This document shows, one piece after another, positions 44,842 through 58,029 of a stretch of DNA of 64,000 nucleotides; position 1 is the stretch's first letter, and every line of letters begins with the position of its first letter. The position numbers and the translations under genes were made by a program. The stretch is from Isoetes taiwanensis (lineage: Eukaryota; Streptophyta; Lycopodiopsida; Isoetales; Isoetaceae): contig JAJEKV010000149.1 in the NCBI GenBank assembly GCA_021234155.1, forward strand, positions 822,956-886,955. Direction: 5' to 3'. The notes under the pieces were generated by a model, which did no database searches, was not told the DNA's origin, and worked only from the letters and a program-made list of their open reading frames with translations.

Positions 44842-45931
44842 TCAGTGTGAATTTTTTTTTTTTTGTATCTTTTCCACCCTTTTCCAACTATCATTGGCGA
44901 GGCCTGGCCCCCACACTTCGCAACCATAAAGCACCACGGTCTGTACAAGGACTTTATAAAGCATGCGTTTCATCTCAAAATTCCAAATGTCAGCATAACA
45001 CACCTCCTCTGCATAACATATAGAGCTTGCTTGATTCCAATTAGGGCTCTTATCCACAATCAGCCCTAAGTATTTATAATTCTCCACTACTTCCACTTGC
45101 ATACCCTTAAAGGATACATGAACATGGTCTGTTTTGTTTGCCCCAAAGACCGCAACCTTGGTCTTATCCAGATTCACCTACATATTACAGAAGCTTTCAA
45201 GCACATCCAAATGTCTTTGTAGCCCTTTGTATGTCTCAAGGACAAATAAGATCACATCATCCTGATATAATGTAAGCATGAGTATATACCCATGCAAAGG
45301 CGCATGCATCCCCCATGTGCCCTTATCCAACTTTCAAGCTGGTCTATGAAAAGGCCAAGCAAGGTGGGTGACAAGAGACATCCCTGCTTCACTCCCATGT
45401 TGCTTTCCACTACTTCATTACATATCTCTACAAAAGGAGATGATAGCTACACAAGTACCTTCTCATAGAGGATGTGTACCGCATGTCTGAGCTCCTTTGG
45501 AATACCCAAATTCACCAACCTTTGCCATAAATTTTGTCTATTTACCATGTCAAAAACTTTGCTAAAATCTACAAATACAGCATACATAGGTTTCCTTTTT
45601 CCAACTACCGAGTCCATCATTGCGCGAAGAGTGACCAAATGATCAGTTGTGGACTTCTTAGGTCCGAAACCCGCCAGCCTCTATTGCTCTAACATTATGC
45701 TCTTCTCGCCCAAGTGCTTATCTTACGCCAAGTATGGAGGCAAACAGCCAGATAAAGGCTACCAACCATAATGGTACGGTAGTTACCTGGAACCGACTCA
45801 TCCCCTGATTTATGTAATGGCACCACCCTATTAACCTGCCATGTAGCAGGAAAGCCATCCCTCAAGGCCATATTAAAATGTAGCTCCACCAGCTTTATTT
45901 TATGTTTCTTTTCTCCAGCCCATTTAAGCAT
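44842..45931 (-). pseudogene. LINE copy 3 ORF2, reverse transcriptase and thumb
   Basis: The pieces on - are: fingers (45931-45695: MALRDGFPATWQVNRVVPLH, KSGDESVPGNYRTIMVGSLY); palm start (45638-45447: YAVFVDFSKVFDMVNRQNLW); QGC and YADD regions in broken frames between 45450 and 45200; and thumb (45177-44842: LDKTKVAVFGANKTDHVHVS, YKYLGLIVDKSPNW, VVLYGCEVWGPGLANDSW). All blocks are collinear with copy 1. It is not translatable as one frame. Confidence 0.85.
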
Positions 45932-46270
45932 TTCGCCACTGTGCCATAAGCATCAGCCAGCCTTTGCCATTAGCCAATCTTTTGAGTCCCTCCCCGAACA
46001 TCCTCTATAGTAAAAATAAGCATATCACCATATTGCACATCTTTTTCGGCTATCTTAGCCTCCACCCCTGGACATTATACAACTTTTGCACATGTGCCAT
46101 AAGCGCTGCCTACCGCAAGCCCACACCCTTATGTTTCAAAGGTTTAAGTCTGTTCCAAAATTTCTTTGGGTCAACCAACAGCTTCTCCTACCATTTTCTC
46201 GGTGTTTGTGGTGCAGGTATGCCCGCTTTTTTTTTTGATCAACTTAACATATACCTTTCTTTCTCGTTCT

Positions 46271-47392
46271 TTATCCACCCCTTTGTGCTGCTTTGAATCT
46301 TAGCCGTTGTTGCTTACATTCTGTATCAAACCAGCCATTACATGGTAGTCCCATTCGTTGATGGTGGGATACAAAACATTCATCCACTGATTTGAGCAAT
46401 ATCTTAGTCAATGCATCACTCATATCATGTATTGTGACAGGCCATGTATAAGATAACATTTTCTGATTGCACATTTTACTGTAGTCAGTTGCTTTATTGT
46501 AATTGGGATGAACCCATTTGCTCTTGGCCACACGCTTCTGCCGCACATGCTGCCATTGCACACGGATCGTAATGAATATTGGCACATGATCCGAATTTTC
46601 ATTTTCATCACCAATATATAGGCCAATAATCTGTTCTGCAAAGGAAGGTTTAGCAATTATATAATCTACTACGCTTGCATTTTTACAAGTTTATTTATCG
46701 AACCTGGGTATCTATCTGTGCCATTAAACATTACCATAGTAAACCCGCTGCACAAGTGCAAGACATGGCGCCCCTGAGGAGTTGGCCATTTCACCCCTCG
46801 CATCCGATACCTCGCTCCATCCAGCTTGTCTTTAGTTCATCTCAGATCCAACATTTCCAACCACCACCCTCCCCATCCGGATCTAACATGGTCGCTTGAT
46901 GATATCCAAGACGACCATTAAGGTCTCCTAATAATAAAATTTCACCGCCAAACTCAATGCTAGTATGTCCTGTTCCAAATGAAAGAATGGGTCGTCTTTA
47001 TCCAGATTTCCCTTGTTATAAACAGGTGACTCCCTTGGTGGGAAGTAGCAACCCGCCACATATAGTGTCCCACTCCTGCCGGGTAATCCAATCCAAATGT
47101 ATTGTGCGGATGATATGTATCAACACCTCCACTGCATGTGTTATTTCGTTTCTAGCATAACAAGCAATGCCTCCGGTACCTTTTAGCTTCCATCCTTTAT
47201 TATTCCACACATAGTGTAGTAATTTAAAACCACATATATATGGAAGGCCCTTCTCTTCATGTTCACACGTTTCCAAAAAGAAAATTATATCTATGTCTTT
47301 TAACATATCTACTATAGTACATATCTTACTATGCTTTAAAGTATCTATATTCCAGTAGACTAACCTGGCGGTCGCTATTTCCTATGCCTCTT
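46271..47392 (-). pseudogene. LINE copy 3 ORF2, AP-type endonuclease and linker
   Basis: From about 47370 the - strand reads RLVYWNIDTLKHSK (the WN box of AP-like endonucleases), then IVDMLKDIDIIFFLETCEHE (the catalytic Glu box), KGWKLKGTGGIACYARNEIT and HLDWITRQEWDTICGGLLLP. A GEILLLGDLNG block follows near 46950 (the GDFN box). The linker ends with GLPCNGWFDTECKQQRLRFK (46330-46280). This domain would nick the (TC)n target. The first part is a single 96-codon frame (47306-47016), and frame breaks follow. Confidence 0.75.
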
Positions 47393-48640
47393 CTACCACC
47401 GCTTTTCCACCTCTTCAGTAAGCACATGTTTTCCACCTGCTCGAGCCACTTTCATCCTTGAGATATCTTCCTTCCTTTGCTGAAATTGGGCTTTAGTTAA
47501 ATCATCATTAAACCAGATATATTTGCTTTTAAGCAATGCTCGCTTCTGCATAATCCGTGTCTTAGCCTCTTTGCTTGCACATTTCACCAAAATGTTTCTT
47601 GTTCCATCGCCCTTCTTCCCAATCCGATATGCATCTAAAATATCCACCTGTACCTGCATGTTTGCTGCAAGAAACTTTTCTACAGCAGCACTAGTTTCTG
47701 GTAACCCTGATATTCTGAAATTATTTGCTTTCATTTCCCTCTCATGCATGTCAGCTAGCTGCTCCATTTTCTCATTCAGTATATCTATGGCTTCTTGAAA
47801 ACCTTCATTGTCGTTATACACAACATCTGTGTTATCTGATTCAGTCATTATAGGTGCTGCTTCCGACATGTTTGCTAGTTGTTGCTTCAGTTCAGAATTT
47901 TCGTGTTTTAGGGAATACAGAGACTCACTCATACCTTGTAAAAGCTTCAACATTTGTGCCTGATGTGCTGCTGCTTCTTTCCTTGCATGCTCAGCTTCCT
48001 TCCTTGATTGCTCCATTGAATCTAATATCTTCATCATTACTGTGAGCAATTGTCCAACCACTATTTCTCCTCCAAGGAGTCCGGAATTTGTCATCAGACC
48101 TGGACCCTGCTGTTGCATCTCCCATCGATTTGATCCTGTCCAACCGTGTGGTATCCCAGCCAGGGCATGCCCCTGCTGTCTTATTTGCTATATTTGAGGC
48201 ACATTGTGGTTTAAGAAGCCGTAAGAATTCGTGAATGGTGCAGGTATAGACGATTTCATTCTGTCTCCATCGGGTTCTTTCAGAATAGACCTTTCCTCAA
48301 TTTGTCGTCGTGGGGTGGGGCCACAAAAATATCGATATTCCCGTTGTTGATACCGCCAAGCCGCCATCAACTCGCCCCATCTATTTTTGCCTCTATTGCT
48401 GCTGTATTTGGCTTTTGCAGAGGGGTAGAATCCGGCAAGCAGGTTTCCTTGGGTCGTCCACCTGTAGCAGATCTGCACCAAATCGTCCGAGGAGTCTACA
48501 TCAGACTCCCCATCTGACCTGTTTATCTGAGTATTTTTTTCCTTCTCAGCCGATTTGACAGTCTTTTTTAATTCAGCCCTTTTCTTGGGACCGGTCGTGA
48601 TCCGCTTTTGCATCGCCAAGCATAGCTGGGCGTGAGCCAC
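47393..48640 (-). CDS. LINE copy 3 ORF1: coiled-coil/RRM RNA-binding protein with one in-frame TAG
   Basis: Two frames of 150 codons (48640-48188) and 241 codons (48118-47393) are in the same phase, separated only by a TAG and 23 sense codons, giving about 415 codons in all. The N-terminal part is basic then acidic (KKTVKSAEKEKNTQINRSDG). The middle has heptad-rich helices (SLYSLKHENSELKQQLANMS; AIDILNEKMEQLADMHERE). The C-terminal part has an RRM-like core (KANNFRISGLPE, VDILDAYRIGKKGDGTRNIL, TRIMQKRALLKSKYIWFNDD). This is the layout of animal-type L1 ORF1p, an RNA chaperone packaging LINE RNA. I see no CCHC zinc knuckle, which plant L1 ORF1 normally has. The TAG (context CCT CAA ATA TAG CAA ATA) is also present in copy 1. 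Confidence 0.75.
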
Positions 48641-48694
48641 TCTTCACCCACTAGCCTTCTCTCGAGTCCCTTTAGGTTCGCCATCGCCGGAGGG

Positions 48695-48796
<102 letters not shown>

Positions 48797-49489
48797 CACA
48801 TTTGAGAGATAATTTGAGAGATGGGGAGAGATGGGAGATGGTGAGAGATGAAGGGAGAGTAAAAAATTTGGCTCTCCCTTTGAGAGACAAAAACGCCCCT
48901 AACTATTGTTAGGGCGCCCCCATTAACCCCTCACTGCTTTTATGGTTAGGGGCATAACGGCCTCGGCTTTTGAGTTTTGGCACCAAAACTCTCCCCGAAA
49001 TCGAGCCACCAATTCCGACCTCTTCAAGAAATGATCCCCTCGTTTTTGATCTCCGCCTCACAGCACCTCCTCGCCCAATTCCGCATTAGGGTGTCGAGAT
49101 CGGCCTTTGCAATCCAAATTCTCAAGCATTTGCATTAAGATTTCGGGTCTCAAAGTTGGAATCCTTCTTGTAAATTTCTGATTTTAATTGTGTTCAAGAA
49201 GTAATTTATCACAAATTCTATTACAAAGCAGACTCTAAATCATGACTAGAGTTTCTAGATCCGCTTCTTCCAAAGAACGGGCGAAACCCTTTGTGCCCCT
49301 AGAACCGGTGAAATTGCCTTCTAAGAGGCCAAGAAGATGATCGGTCAAATTCCCCTTAACTGATGCATTGCGCATCAGCTCTCAAACCAAGGTGCAAAGG
49401 ATTGCAAACCGAGGAAGCGTAAAAAGGCAAAGGTTCCAAATCGTGAGTCGATGCCCCCGATAATTTTTTGGCCTTGATTGTTCATGGAA

Positions 49490-50440
49490 GTGATGCCGAT
49501 GCCATTCAAAGCAAGAAAAGAAAGCCGCCCCGTTGATTGGTCCGATAATGCAATTGGCACAATGCTTTCCTTGATGAAAGAATATAAAGTGCATAATAAT
49601 GGAAACATTAACTGCCCGCTACCGGGAGAGAGATCATGATAAAACTTCGACATTCAGTAGAGGGCTTAGAAGATTTAAGGCAATTGAGAAACAAATGGGA
49701 TAAATTGCAGATTAAATTTAGGGATGAAAAAGAAGCTTCAAACAGATCGGAGCGTAACCTTCGAAAGTTGGCCATGGTTTGAAGTCATGGAAGATTTAAA
49801 GCACTTAATGCAAAACTAATGAGAGAGACATACTTGGTGGTGGAGATGATGGATCTTTTGGTCCCGAGGCATTTCAAGAAGCTGATATGTTCACAAATGA
49901 ATTTATGTCTCAGGCATTCTATGAGACAATTGGCACTGGAGCTTCATTTGTCGAAGAGGAATTTGTGAATGTTGAGAATGTGAATGTTGAGAACAATGGT
50001 GGTGTTCCCCGCCACCATACAAATTAATTGGCAATGGCGTGAAGGACACTTGTAGTGCTCGAAAAAAAATGGTGGGAAAGAGACTCCAAGTGGTCGCAAT
50101 ATTTCTCGATACAAGCCCAAGATCCGGCCGCTTGCAATAACCCAGAGTTTATGGGAAGCCAACAACCAAAAGAAGATCTCGAAGTTCATATAGATGAAGA
50201 TATTGCAAAGTGTATATCTAAAATGGCAAACAGCTTTTGGGGAAAATGAAGCAAGGAAATTGAGTTCATGAGGGAGGATTCTCGTGAAGAAGGCGTAATT
50301 GATCAAAGAATTAGAGACAATGAGATCATCTAACAAATTTTGAAAATTGCTGAATCAATGGCCACCATGACACAAAAGCATTTGTCGATGACAAAAGATA
50401 CCCTCCCGAGATTGCCAAGCTTGCTTCATCGAAATCAAAT
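49490..50440 (+). pseudogene. Harbinger B Myb/trihelix-like DNA-binding protein, frameshifted
   Basis: Collinear with 41147-42195 in element A. The helix after the Myb/SANT start is intact here: LRNKWDKLQIKFRDEKEASN and RSERNLRKLAMV (about 49668-49780). Next come the acidic middle part with VNVENVNVENNGG (about 49965-50005) and the coiled-coil tail KMANSFWGK (about 50220). Several one- to four-base differences from element A change the frame. The expected role is binding of element ends and help with transposase import. Confidence 0.7.
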
Positions 50441-51989
50441 TCTGAATTGAGGTATTTCGAGGTTTGTCACCCATCAATTTCAGACTGCTTTTTCTCGTTA
50501 TTCCAGAATACTGCTATGCAATTTCGCTATTTTGAGATTCCGAAAGTTGTCGCTACATGTTTGTCTCATATTGTCTCATGTGATGTAATTGGTAGGTCAT
50601 TTTCAATTCCTCAAGAATTTTTCTATTTGCAAACCAAGTCGCCCGACATAACAGCCCCATTAGTTCAAATCCAATAACATGCTTGTTATTGGTCCGGTAG
50701 TATTGGTCTTATTATTCCAATATATGATTTCGACCATTATAGATTCCGTCCATTGTACCATCACCAAAGAAAGACATAAATGCATCCTCGTGATATTGTG
50801 CAACACATTATTTCTTCCTTTTTCTATTGAGGAGATGGCAAGGGCTAAGGCAAGAGGTGAGGGAGCGCCTGATTCCGCCGCTTGCCATCTCCATCTTCTT
50901 CAAGCTCCTCAAGCTCGCAGCCATGTCCGGTTTGTAGTTCAAACTCGCATGCACAAGAAAAGCAATCGCCGAGGAAGATGATCCTTGTTATTTTTTTTTT
51001 TTTTTTTAACTTATGTTGTTTTAAGATGATACAACGATTCTCTCGACTCTCGGCTAAAAATATCCTCTAATATAACCTCCCCAGAAACATCTTGGCTTAC
51101 TTCACCGCTTTGTAATCCCGTGGCTTTTTGGTAGCACAACTTTTGTAAATTACAAAGACTTACCTAAATGAAAGTTTTTATGTGAAAGCGCATCGATGTT
51201 GTAATCGGGTTGTTAGTGTTATTTTTCGCACTTCCGAAGTTGTTTTCTATTTTTGTTCACAGATTGTCTTGCAAGTCATTGTCTTGCACTCTTATAACGG
51301 TTTGACAGGGGATCTTTGAGTTTCAAAGAATGTTGCTTTACATTTGTGACAGAAAAGCAATGAACAGAAAAGCAAATGCTACTTTAGATTTGATACACAA
51401 GTTTCTGAAAAGGCAAGAAACGTAAACCGCACTTTTGAGTTCATTTACTATAAAGTTCTCTATTTGTGAAATAATTTGTGCAATGATTTAAGTTTGTAGC
51501 AAGTTATTAATGTGGATCTTTAAGTTTGTAGCAATGTTACTGCAAGGTTTGTAACAGAAAAGCAAGTAAAAAAGGAACAATGTTACTTTAGGCTAGTCAA
51601 TCACGTTTCTGTAATACCAAGTAATAGACAATGCCACAATGCACAATGCAGAATTCACAATTCACAATTCACAAAACACAATATGTCCATAATCAGAAGT
51701 TTATCATCACCAACCCAGAATTCACAAACTATTTCACATAACCCAGTTTATCATCAGCCAACAAGAAATTGAGTTCACAAACAAAGTAATGTGTGTTTAA
51801 GTTTGCATCATTTGCCGAAAAGAATACTACGTCCTCGGCCGCTACACAAAGTGAAAGTGAAAACCAAAAACTTAAAATTATGTACCAAGAATCATGTACC
51901 AAGAATTATGTACCAAGAATTTAGCAAAAGACTCAATCTCCATTTACTTGTTCCAAATTCGAATATCACATGTCTAATTTGATCCCCTT

Positions 51990-53250
51990 CTTTCTTCATC
52001 CTTTCTCATAATATTCAATTTCGTGAATATCAGTTGCAATGGCAAGTAATCCAAATTGAGATCTTGCATGATACAAAAATTCCACAAGACACAAGTAGCA
52101 TGGATTATTTTGGTCGCTTCTACCGACATGGATAGGCAATGCCTTTAAAATTCTGAATTTTTCCTTAATGATACCAAAACCATTTTCTACACACACTCTA
52201 CCTCTCCGCAAATCCTTTTATTAAATCGCCATAGGCTCCCTTTCCATCGTGGAAAAACTTTAATCAGAAATCTTCGAGAGGGATATGTCAATCCCCAAGC
52301 AAAGATTTGTGGAATTGTAACAACCACCTCCCCGACGTACCATTTGACCCTCGACTAATCTTTTTACCTTGTGAATCGCTTATCGCCAACCTCTTATATA
52401 ACAAACTCTTTTTGAATTGATTTGCATCATGCACGTAACCAGTCCTATTTACACAAACATTAATAAAGAGTCTTTGGTGAGTAACCACACCTTGCATAAG
52501 GCAGTGAATGTCTTTTGTGCCCGAAATAATAGTCATCACCCTTGTCTTTGCTCCATGGTTTTCTCAGACAAATATATATATGAGATCCATCAACACCCAA
52601 ATATATTTGGTATACCAAGCATCTTCAAAATCTTTGTTTATGTCCAACAATCTTTGACCTCACAGGTAAAGCAATGAACCTCTTTGTAAAGCATAGTCTT
52701 GATGCCAAAACAAGAGCTATTTTTTTTCGTGTATTTCAAGACAAGAGCTTTTACCTACATAAAATCTTTGACCTACATGCAAGGGTTTCTCACCATGTGC
52801 TAAGAAATAAAGCACCATGGCCACCGCTTCGATCAACAGTACCGACCTTCATTCCGTGTCTTATTAAGTAAGGCACAATCAAAGCCAACTAAATTCTCAA
52901 ATGCAGCCCCTTTCATCCGATAGAACCGATTGAGGCAATTCCAAGCGATTGTTGTCAATGTTGTCCCACTGTGGTTGTCTCCGCCTTTGGACAGACCTCC
53001 AAAATCTTCTGGGAGGCCTCCTTAATCTCGAACAAGCCGCTAGGAAGAGTGTGGATGTCGCACACATGTAATGAATATTATCTTCTACCTCTTCATTCTC
53101 GCTTTAAAATATCCATTGACCCTTCTCGCTCATTCTCCTCAGATCAAATGTAGACAAGAGCTTTGGAAAGCCGCCGAAGTTGAATAGCCCTCAAAAGCAT
53201 GGCAATCATGCCCAAAATGACCGGATCCATCAAATAATGCAAATCCGGGC
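51990..53250 (-). pseudogene. Harbinger B transposase, broken into several frames
   Basis: Blocks on - in order: a helical N-terminal part (53250 downwards, IAMLLRAIQLRRLSKAL); a first-Asp box near 52590 (DGSHI-type, then EKPWSK); RVMTIISGTKDIHCLMQGVV (52540-52475); VCVNRTGYVHDANQFKKSLL (about 52455-52395), with the second Asp in VHDANQF; and VCVENGFGIIKEKFRILKAL then PIHVGR (52190-52110), with the catalytic Glu in VENGF. The full DDE set is therefore visible. Frame breaks between blocks prevent one product. This family is distinct from element D. Confidence 0.8.
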
Positions 53251-53593
53251 GAGAAGTCCGATTGTAGAGCCGAGATTGAACAAAAATGGTCGGCTGAACA
53301 CCAAAATATGGGACAAAAGAAACCGAAAGCAATGATATGGGATATTTCTGTACTTCACCAGAGGCTAAATCTTGCCCCGTGGGATAATTCGAGCTTGAGT
53401 TGGCGCCAAGGAAGAGGCGGGAAGAAAAATCCTTGGGATTCCCTCCCTTTCCCAAGGGATCTCCTCCTAATCTGCCAAGTTAGAGGATGAGAGACATTTG
53501 TCTCGCCCATCTCTCAAGGCAGAGACACACGGTATATTTTTATCTCGTCAGATAATGACGAGAGATAAAAAAAATTTCGTGCATGTGGCTAAC

Positions 53594-54618
53594 GTAAGAG
53601 GCGCTGTCGTCCACGGCTAGGGCGGATACAGGAGAGAGGAGGCCGCCTCCTCCTCTCTGATCCCAAGACCGCTACGCAAAGGAGAGATTCAAGGTCAAAA
53701 TTTGGGTGCCAATGGGGATCTCGACATTTGGTCTTCAAGATTCTGGTAAATAAGAATTGTTGGTTTTTTTGTGCTTAGAGCAGCTTCTTGGCGGTCTTTT
53801 TGGTCCTTGCAAGTACCTCTAACGTGGTCTTTTTGCTTTAATGCGGAAGCATTATAATTCTTTATAATTTTGGAAGGATTTGGCAAGAGTAGTTTCTTCT
53901 ATTCTTATTTTAGATCACACCGAAATTGCACAATAGCTTATAAGGTGGAGCAAAATATTCGCAAGGCTATTAAGAAAAGCAGCTTTAGGTTGTGATGTTT
54001 GCTAGCAGTTCATATCTTACATGGAAGAACCCTTTCCTTTCTCTTCTTCTCTCTTGCTGGTGGAGAGGTATAGAGCTGGTCCTTGAAAAGAACAAAGTAT
54101 ATTATCCGATTTCTACAGGTATCCTACAAGAAATGAGATTGATTTAGAGAGCCGAGCTAGGGATTTATTTGTGTACAGGAAGAAGCCTTTACATCATAAA
54201 CCGGACTTTTAGGGAGGAGTCTTGGCGGTTGGGCTATGTGTCTAACCAACTCAGTCCGACTGCTTCACATCCCTACAATGCAAAGATCTAAAGTAATCTC
54301 ACAGATTGTTGATTTACTTGCGCTTTTGGTCTTTTGAAGCAATGGTTGCTTCCCCAAAGCAGAGTGGCAGTTTCTCGTGTTACTTTGGATTCTTTTCTAA
54401 TCATCTTTATTCTCAAGAGTTTTTTGTGCAATTAGTTATATCCGGCTTCTAGAGCTTTAAATATTTTTTGCACAAGAAAGACGAAGATGTTGAGTTCATT
54501 CCTATAGTAATCTTTTTTGTGTATTGAAATATTTGTATTTTTGTGCTGAATTCAAATCAGATCCAGATGGGATCCTGATGTAATACTTCCTATATTATGA
54601 ATATAAACCTTTCATTTC

Positions 54619-54621
<3 letters not shown>
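53594..54621. other. No gene recognised
   Basis: Host or old mobile DNA between Harbinger B and LINE copy 4. Near 54530-54620 it resembles a transcript 3' end (GATCCTGATGTAATAC, then TATGAATATAAACC), but there is no A-tail and no coding motif. Confidence 0.4.

Positions 54622-54714
<93 letters not shown>
54622..54714. repeat. (AG)n microsatellite, 93 bp, at the 3' end of LINE copy 4
   Basis: Pure AG run passing directly into the ATGAA-type tail of LINE copy 4. Confidence 0.97.
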
Positions 54715-54717
<3 letters not shown>

Positions 54718-54749
54718 GAAATGAAATGAAATCTATTATTCCGTCTTCG

Positions 54750-54763
54750 AGACCACCAGGTCT
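54750..54763 (-). other. LINE 3'-end hairpin (copy 4)
   Basis: AGACC-ACCA-GGTCT: a 5-bp stem with a 4-base loop, 18 bases from the tail. It is equivalent to the stems in copies 0 and 5. Confidence 0.6.
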
Positions 54764-57139
54764 ATGAGAGACGCTTACAAGTTACATTCAAAATTATAAA
54801 ATAAGTCATCCAAAGGCGCCTTCTGAGAGTAACACACCGGGCTCCTCTATCTCAATCTTTCGCATCTTCCGATTTTTTCAAACAAGCATCTCTATGTTTA
54901 AGAATGTCAACAATATATCCCCCAATGGATGCCCCCGGGTACCGAAAGAACTCCTCAAGGGAGGTAGCACTCGATCCCATGTATGACTCTTAAGTCCTAA
55001 TAAGCACGAACAAAGTAAGATATGAGCCTCATCCTCCACCACACCGGCCACTACACAAGTTACAATGTCTAAGATCATGAGCGATGTTCCCCATCTCCCT
55101 ACCTCCACACCAAGATGGTGCGAGCTTAACCGATCCTCGCAAATTGCTTGCCTATGCTTCATAGATATGGGTTCACTAAGATATCATACGCCTTCAATGT
55201 GGGATTCATCCGAGTCCGATAGTACTTTTTTCTTCACAAACAAGGCATCTATGTCTTAGTGAGAACACTCTTCCCAACCCATCCCTCAATATCTTCCCGA
55301 TTCATCCGCACTGTGAATATCCATCCCCATTTCACCAAACCATCTACTAATATCCGCATACCAACCTTTTGTCACTACTCTCTGCCGCAAAGAATTTTGG
55401 CAAGCTATTCCTGGCATATCATATAAAACCTTATGCGTATAACGTAAGGTTTTGCAAAGAGCTTCAGCTTCAAGGGGTATCATCCCCACTCTCTTAACAT
55501 CATATCATATGGCATTTGCATTTTAGTGCCCAGCCCGTGTGAAAAATTTTTTTTTGTATTTTTTCCACCTTTTTCCACCCATCATTAGCGAGGCCCGCCC
55601 CTGTGCTTCACAACCATACAAGATAACCGCTTGTACCAATACTTTAAAGAGCATGTGTTTCATTTCAAAGTTCCAAATGTCAAAAGATTTACACACCTTC
55701 TCCAGATTGCATATAGTGCCTTTTAAGCCCGATTCTCACTCTATGTTCGACCGCCTCGATTCCAATTCGGACTTTTATCTACAAATAAACCCGTGATACT
55801 TATAGCTTTCAACGACCTCAACTTGCTTACCCTTGTAAAATAGCCGCACATGATCTCGCTTTTATTCGCCCCCAAAAACAATGTACCTTTAGTCTTTTTC
55901 CCAGATTCACCGCGATACTTTTAGCATCACAAAAAACCGCAAGCACATCCAAATGTCTTTGCATCCCCCTCGTATGTTCGAGATAGCAACACAATATCAT
56001 CAGCATATAGCAAGAGCATAAGTACATACCCATTCAAGGATGTACCATCCCTCCATGTGCTCTTATCCACCCTCCAGCTGATCTATGAACAATCCAAACA
56101 AGGTAGCACAAAGGACACCCCGCATGCCTAAGCCCCATCTGATGCCCAAATCTACCATCCTATGCCACAGATTTTGCCTATTCACCATGTCAAAGGCCTT
56201 GCTGAAATCCACAAATACAAAGATACAAAGGTTTCCTTTTTCCCACCACCGAATCCATCATAGCACTAAGGGTGACCAAATGGTCGGGCTAGAGACTTTT
56301 AGGCCTAAAGCCCGCTTTGGCCTATTGCTCTAGCATTGTGACCTTCTGCCCAGCTTGCTTATCTTGCCCTCAAGTATAGAGGCATACGGGGCTGGCGTGA
56401 AAGGTCGCCAACCATAATGGTACGGTAGTTACCCGGATCGATGTATCCCCCGACTTGTGCAATGGCACAACCCTATTAACCCGCCAGCCCTAGGAAACCC
56501 ATCTCTCAAAAGCCATATTGAACATGTCGACCAAATTTATTCAGAATCGCTTCTCCAAATTTCACTTAAGCATTTCGCCTTAAGGCCACAAGATCCGGCC
56601 GCTTTGCCATTAGCAAGTCTCTTTGAGTCCCGCTGAACATTCATAGTAAAGGTAAGCATATAATCCATCTCACATGTCTCTTCGCCATCTTATCCTCAAC
56701 TCCATGGACATGGTATAAATTGCATATGCTCCATTAGTGCCTCCGCTTTGCAACACATTATTACCCCCATGCTTCAAGGGTTTAAGCCTATTCCAAAATT
56801 TCTTTGATCAACCAAAGAGCTTTTCCACCATTCGCCTTTGTTTACGATGTAAATATGCCTTCTTCTTATTTTTGACCAGCTTTGGTATACACTTTCCTTT
56901 CCCCTACTTTAGTCGCCTTTGCCGCTTCTAAATTTTTTGTCTCATTGCTTATATTCCATGTCAAACCATCCATTACATGGCAGCCCCTCCGCTGCGGTGG
57001 ATACAAAACATTCATTCACCGATTCAAGCAAAACCCTAGACAACGCCTCACTCATATCCCCTAACCGATATGGGCCATGCAAAGATGCCATTTTCTCGCT
57101 CGCATATCTCGCTATATTCATCACCTTTATCATACTTGA

Positions 57140-58010
57140 GAGACATCCATTTACTTTTATATGTATCTTCTTGTCGCCTTATGATGCCATCGTGACATGA
57201 AGCTCAATGAGCAAAGGTACATGATCCGAAGCCATTCTCATCTCCAATGCGTAAGCTAATAACATGTTCTCGGCAAAAGTAGATTTGGCAATAACATAAT
57301 CCACCACACTAGCATTTTACAAGTGCGCTTACCGTAGAGTTTGGTACCTATCCGTGCCATTGAAGATCACCATCTCAAAACCACTACACATATGTAAGAC
57401 ATGACGCCTCTCATGGTCGCCCATTTCACATTGTCTTCCTGTTGTTCGCTCCATCCAATTGTCTTCAGCCAAGATCATCCAAAGATTTCCAACCATTCTC
57501 GCTTCCCATCTAGGCCCACCAAAGTCGCTTGATGGTTTCCCTCGATGCCCATTAAAGTCTCCTAACAATAGCACTTCCCCGCAAACCCAAAGCTAGTATA
57601 TCCCGCTTCTAAGTGAAAGAATGGGTCATCCTTATCCGGATCTCCTTTGTTATACACGGGTGATTCCCTTTGGGGAAATAACAACCAGCCATTACATATA
57701 TCTTGTTGCCCCTACCTAGCAATTCAATCCAAATGTATTGTGCAGCTTGCCTTTATGTGTCAAAACACACACCGCATGCACAATTTCATTGGGAGCATAG
57801 CATGCAATACCACCGCACTTTGAGATTCAAGCCCTTCTTATTCCATACCGAATGCAATAGCATAAAACCAAAAAATATTTGAAGAGCCTTTTCCTCATGC
57901 TCACATCGCTTCCAAAAGAAAACTATGTCTACATTTGCTAGCAAGTCATCCATAGCACATATCTTACTACTTTTTAACGTATTTACATTCCAAAGAAACT
58001 AACCGGGCTC
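57140..58010 (-). pseudogene. LINE copy 4 endonuclease remnant
   Basis: The frame 57574-57329 starts MLLLGDFNGHRGKPSSDFGG, containing the GDFN box of AP-like endonucleases, followed by MVIFNGTDRYQTL. This matches the position of GEILLLGDLNG in copy 3. Upstream pieces are in other frames. Confidence 0.75.
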
Positions 58011-58029
58011 AAGGCCGCTACTTCCTATG

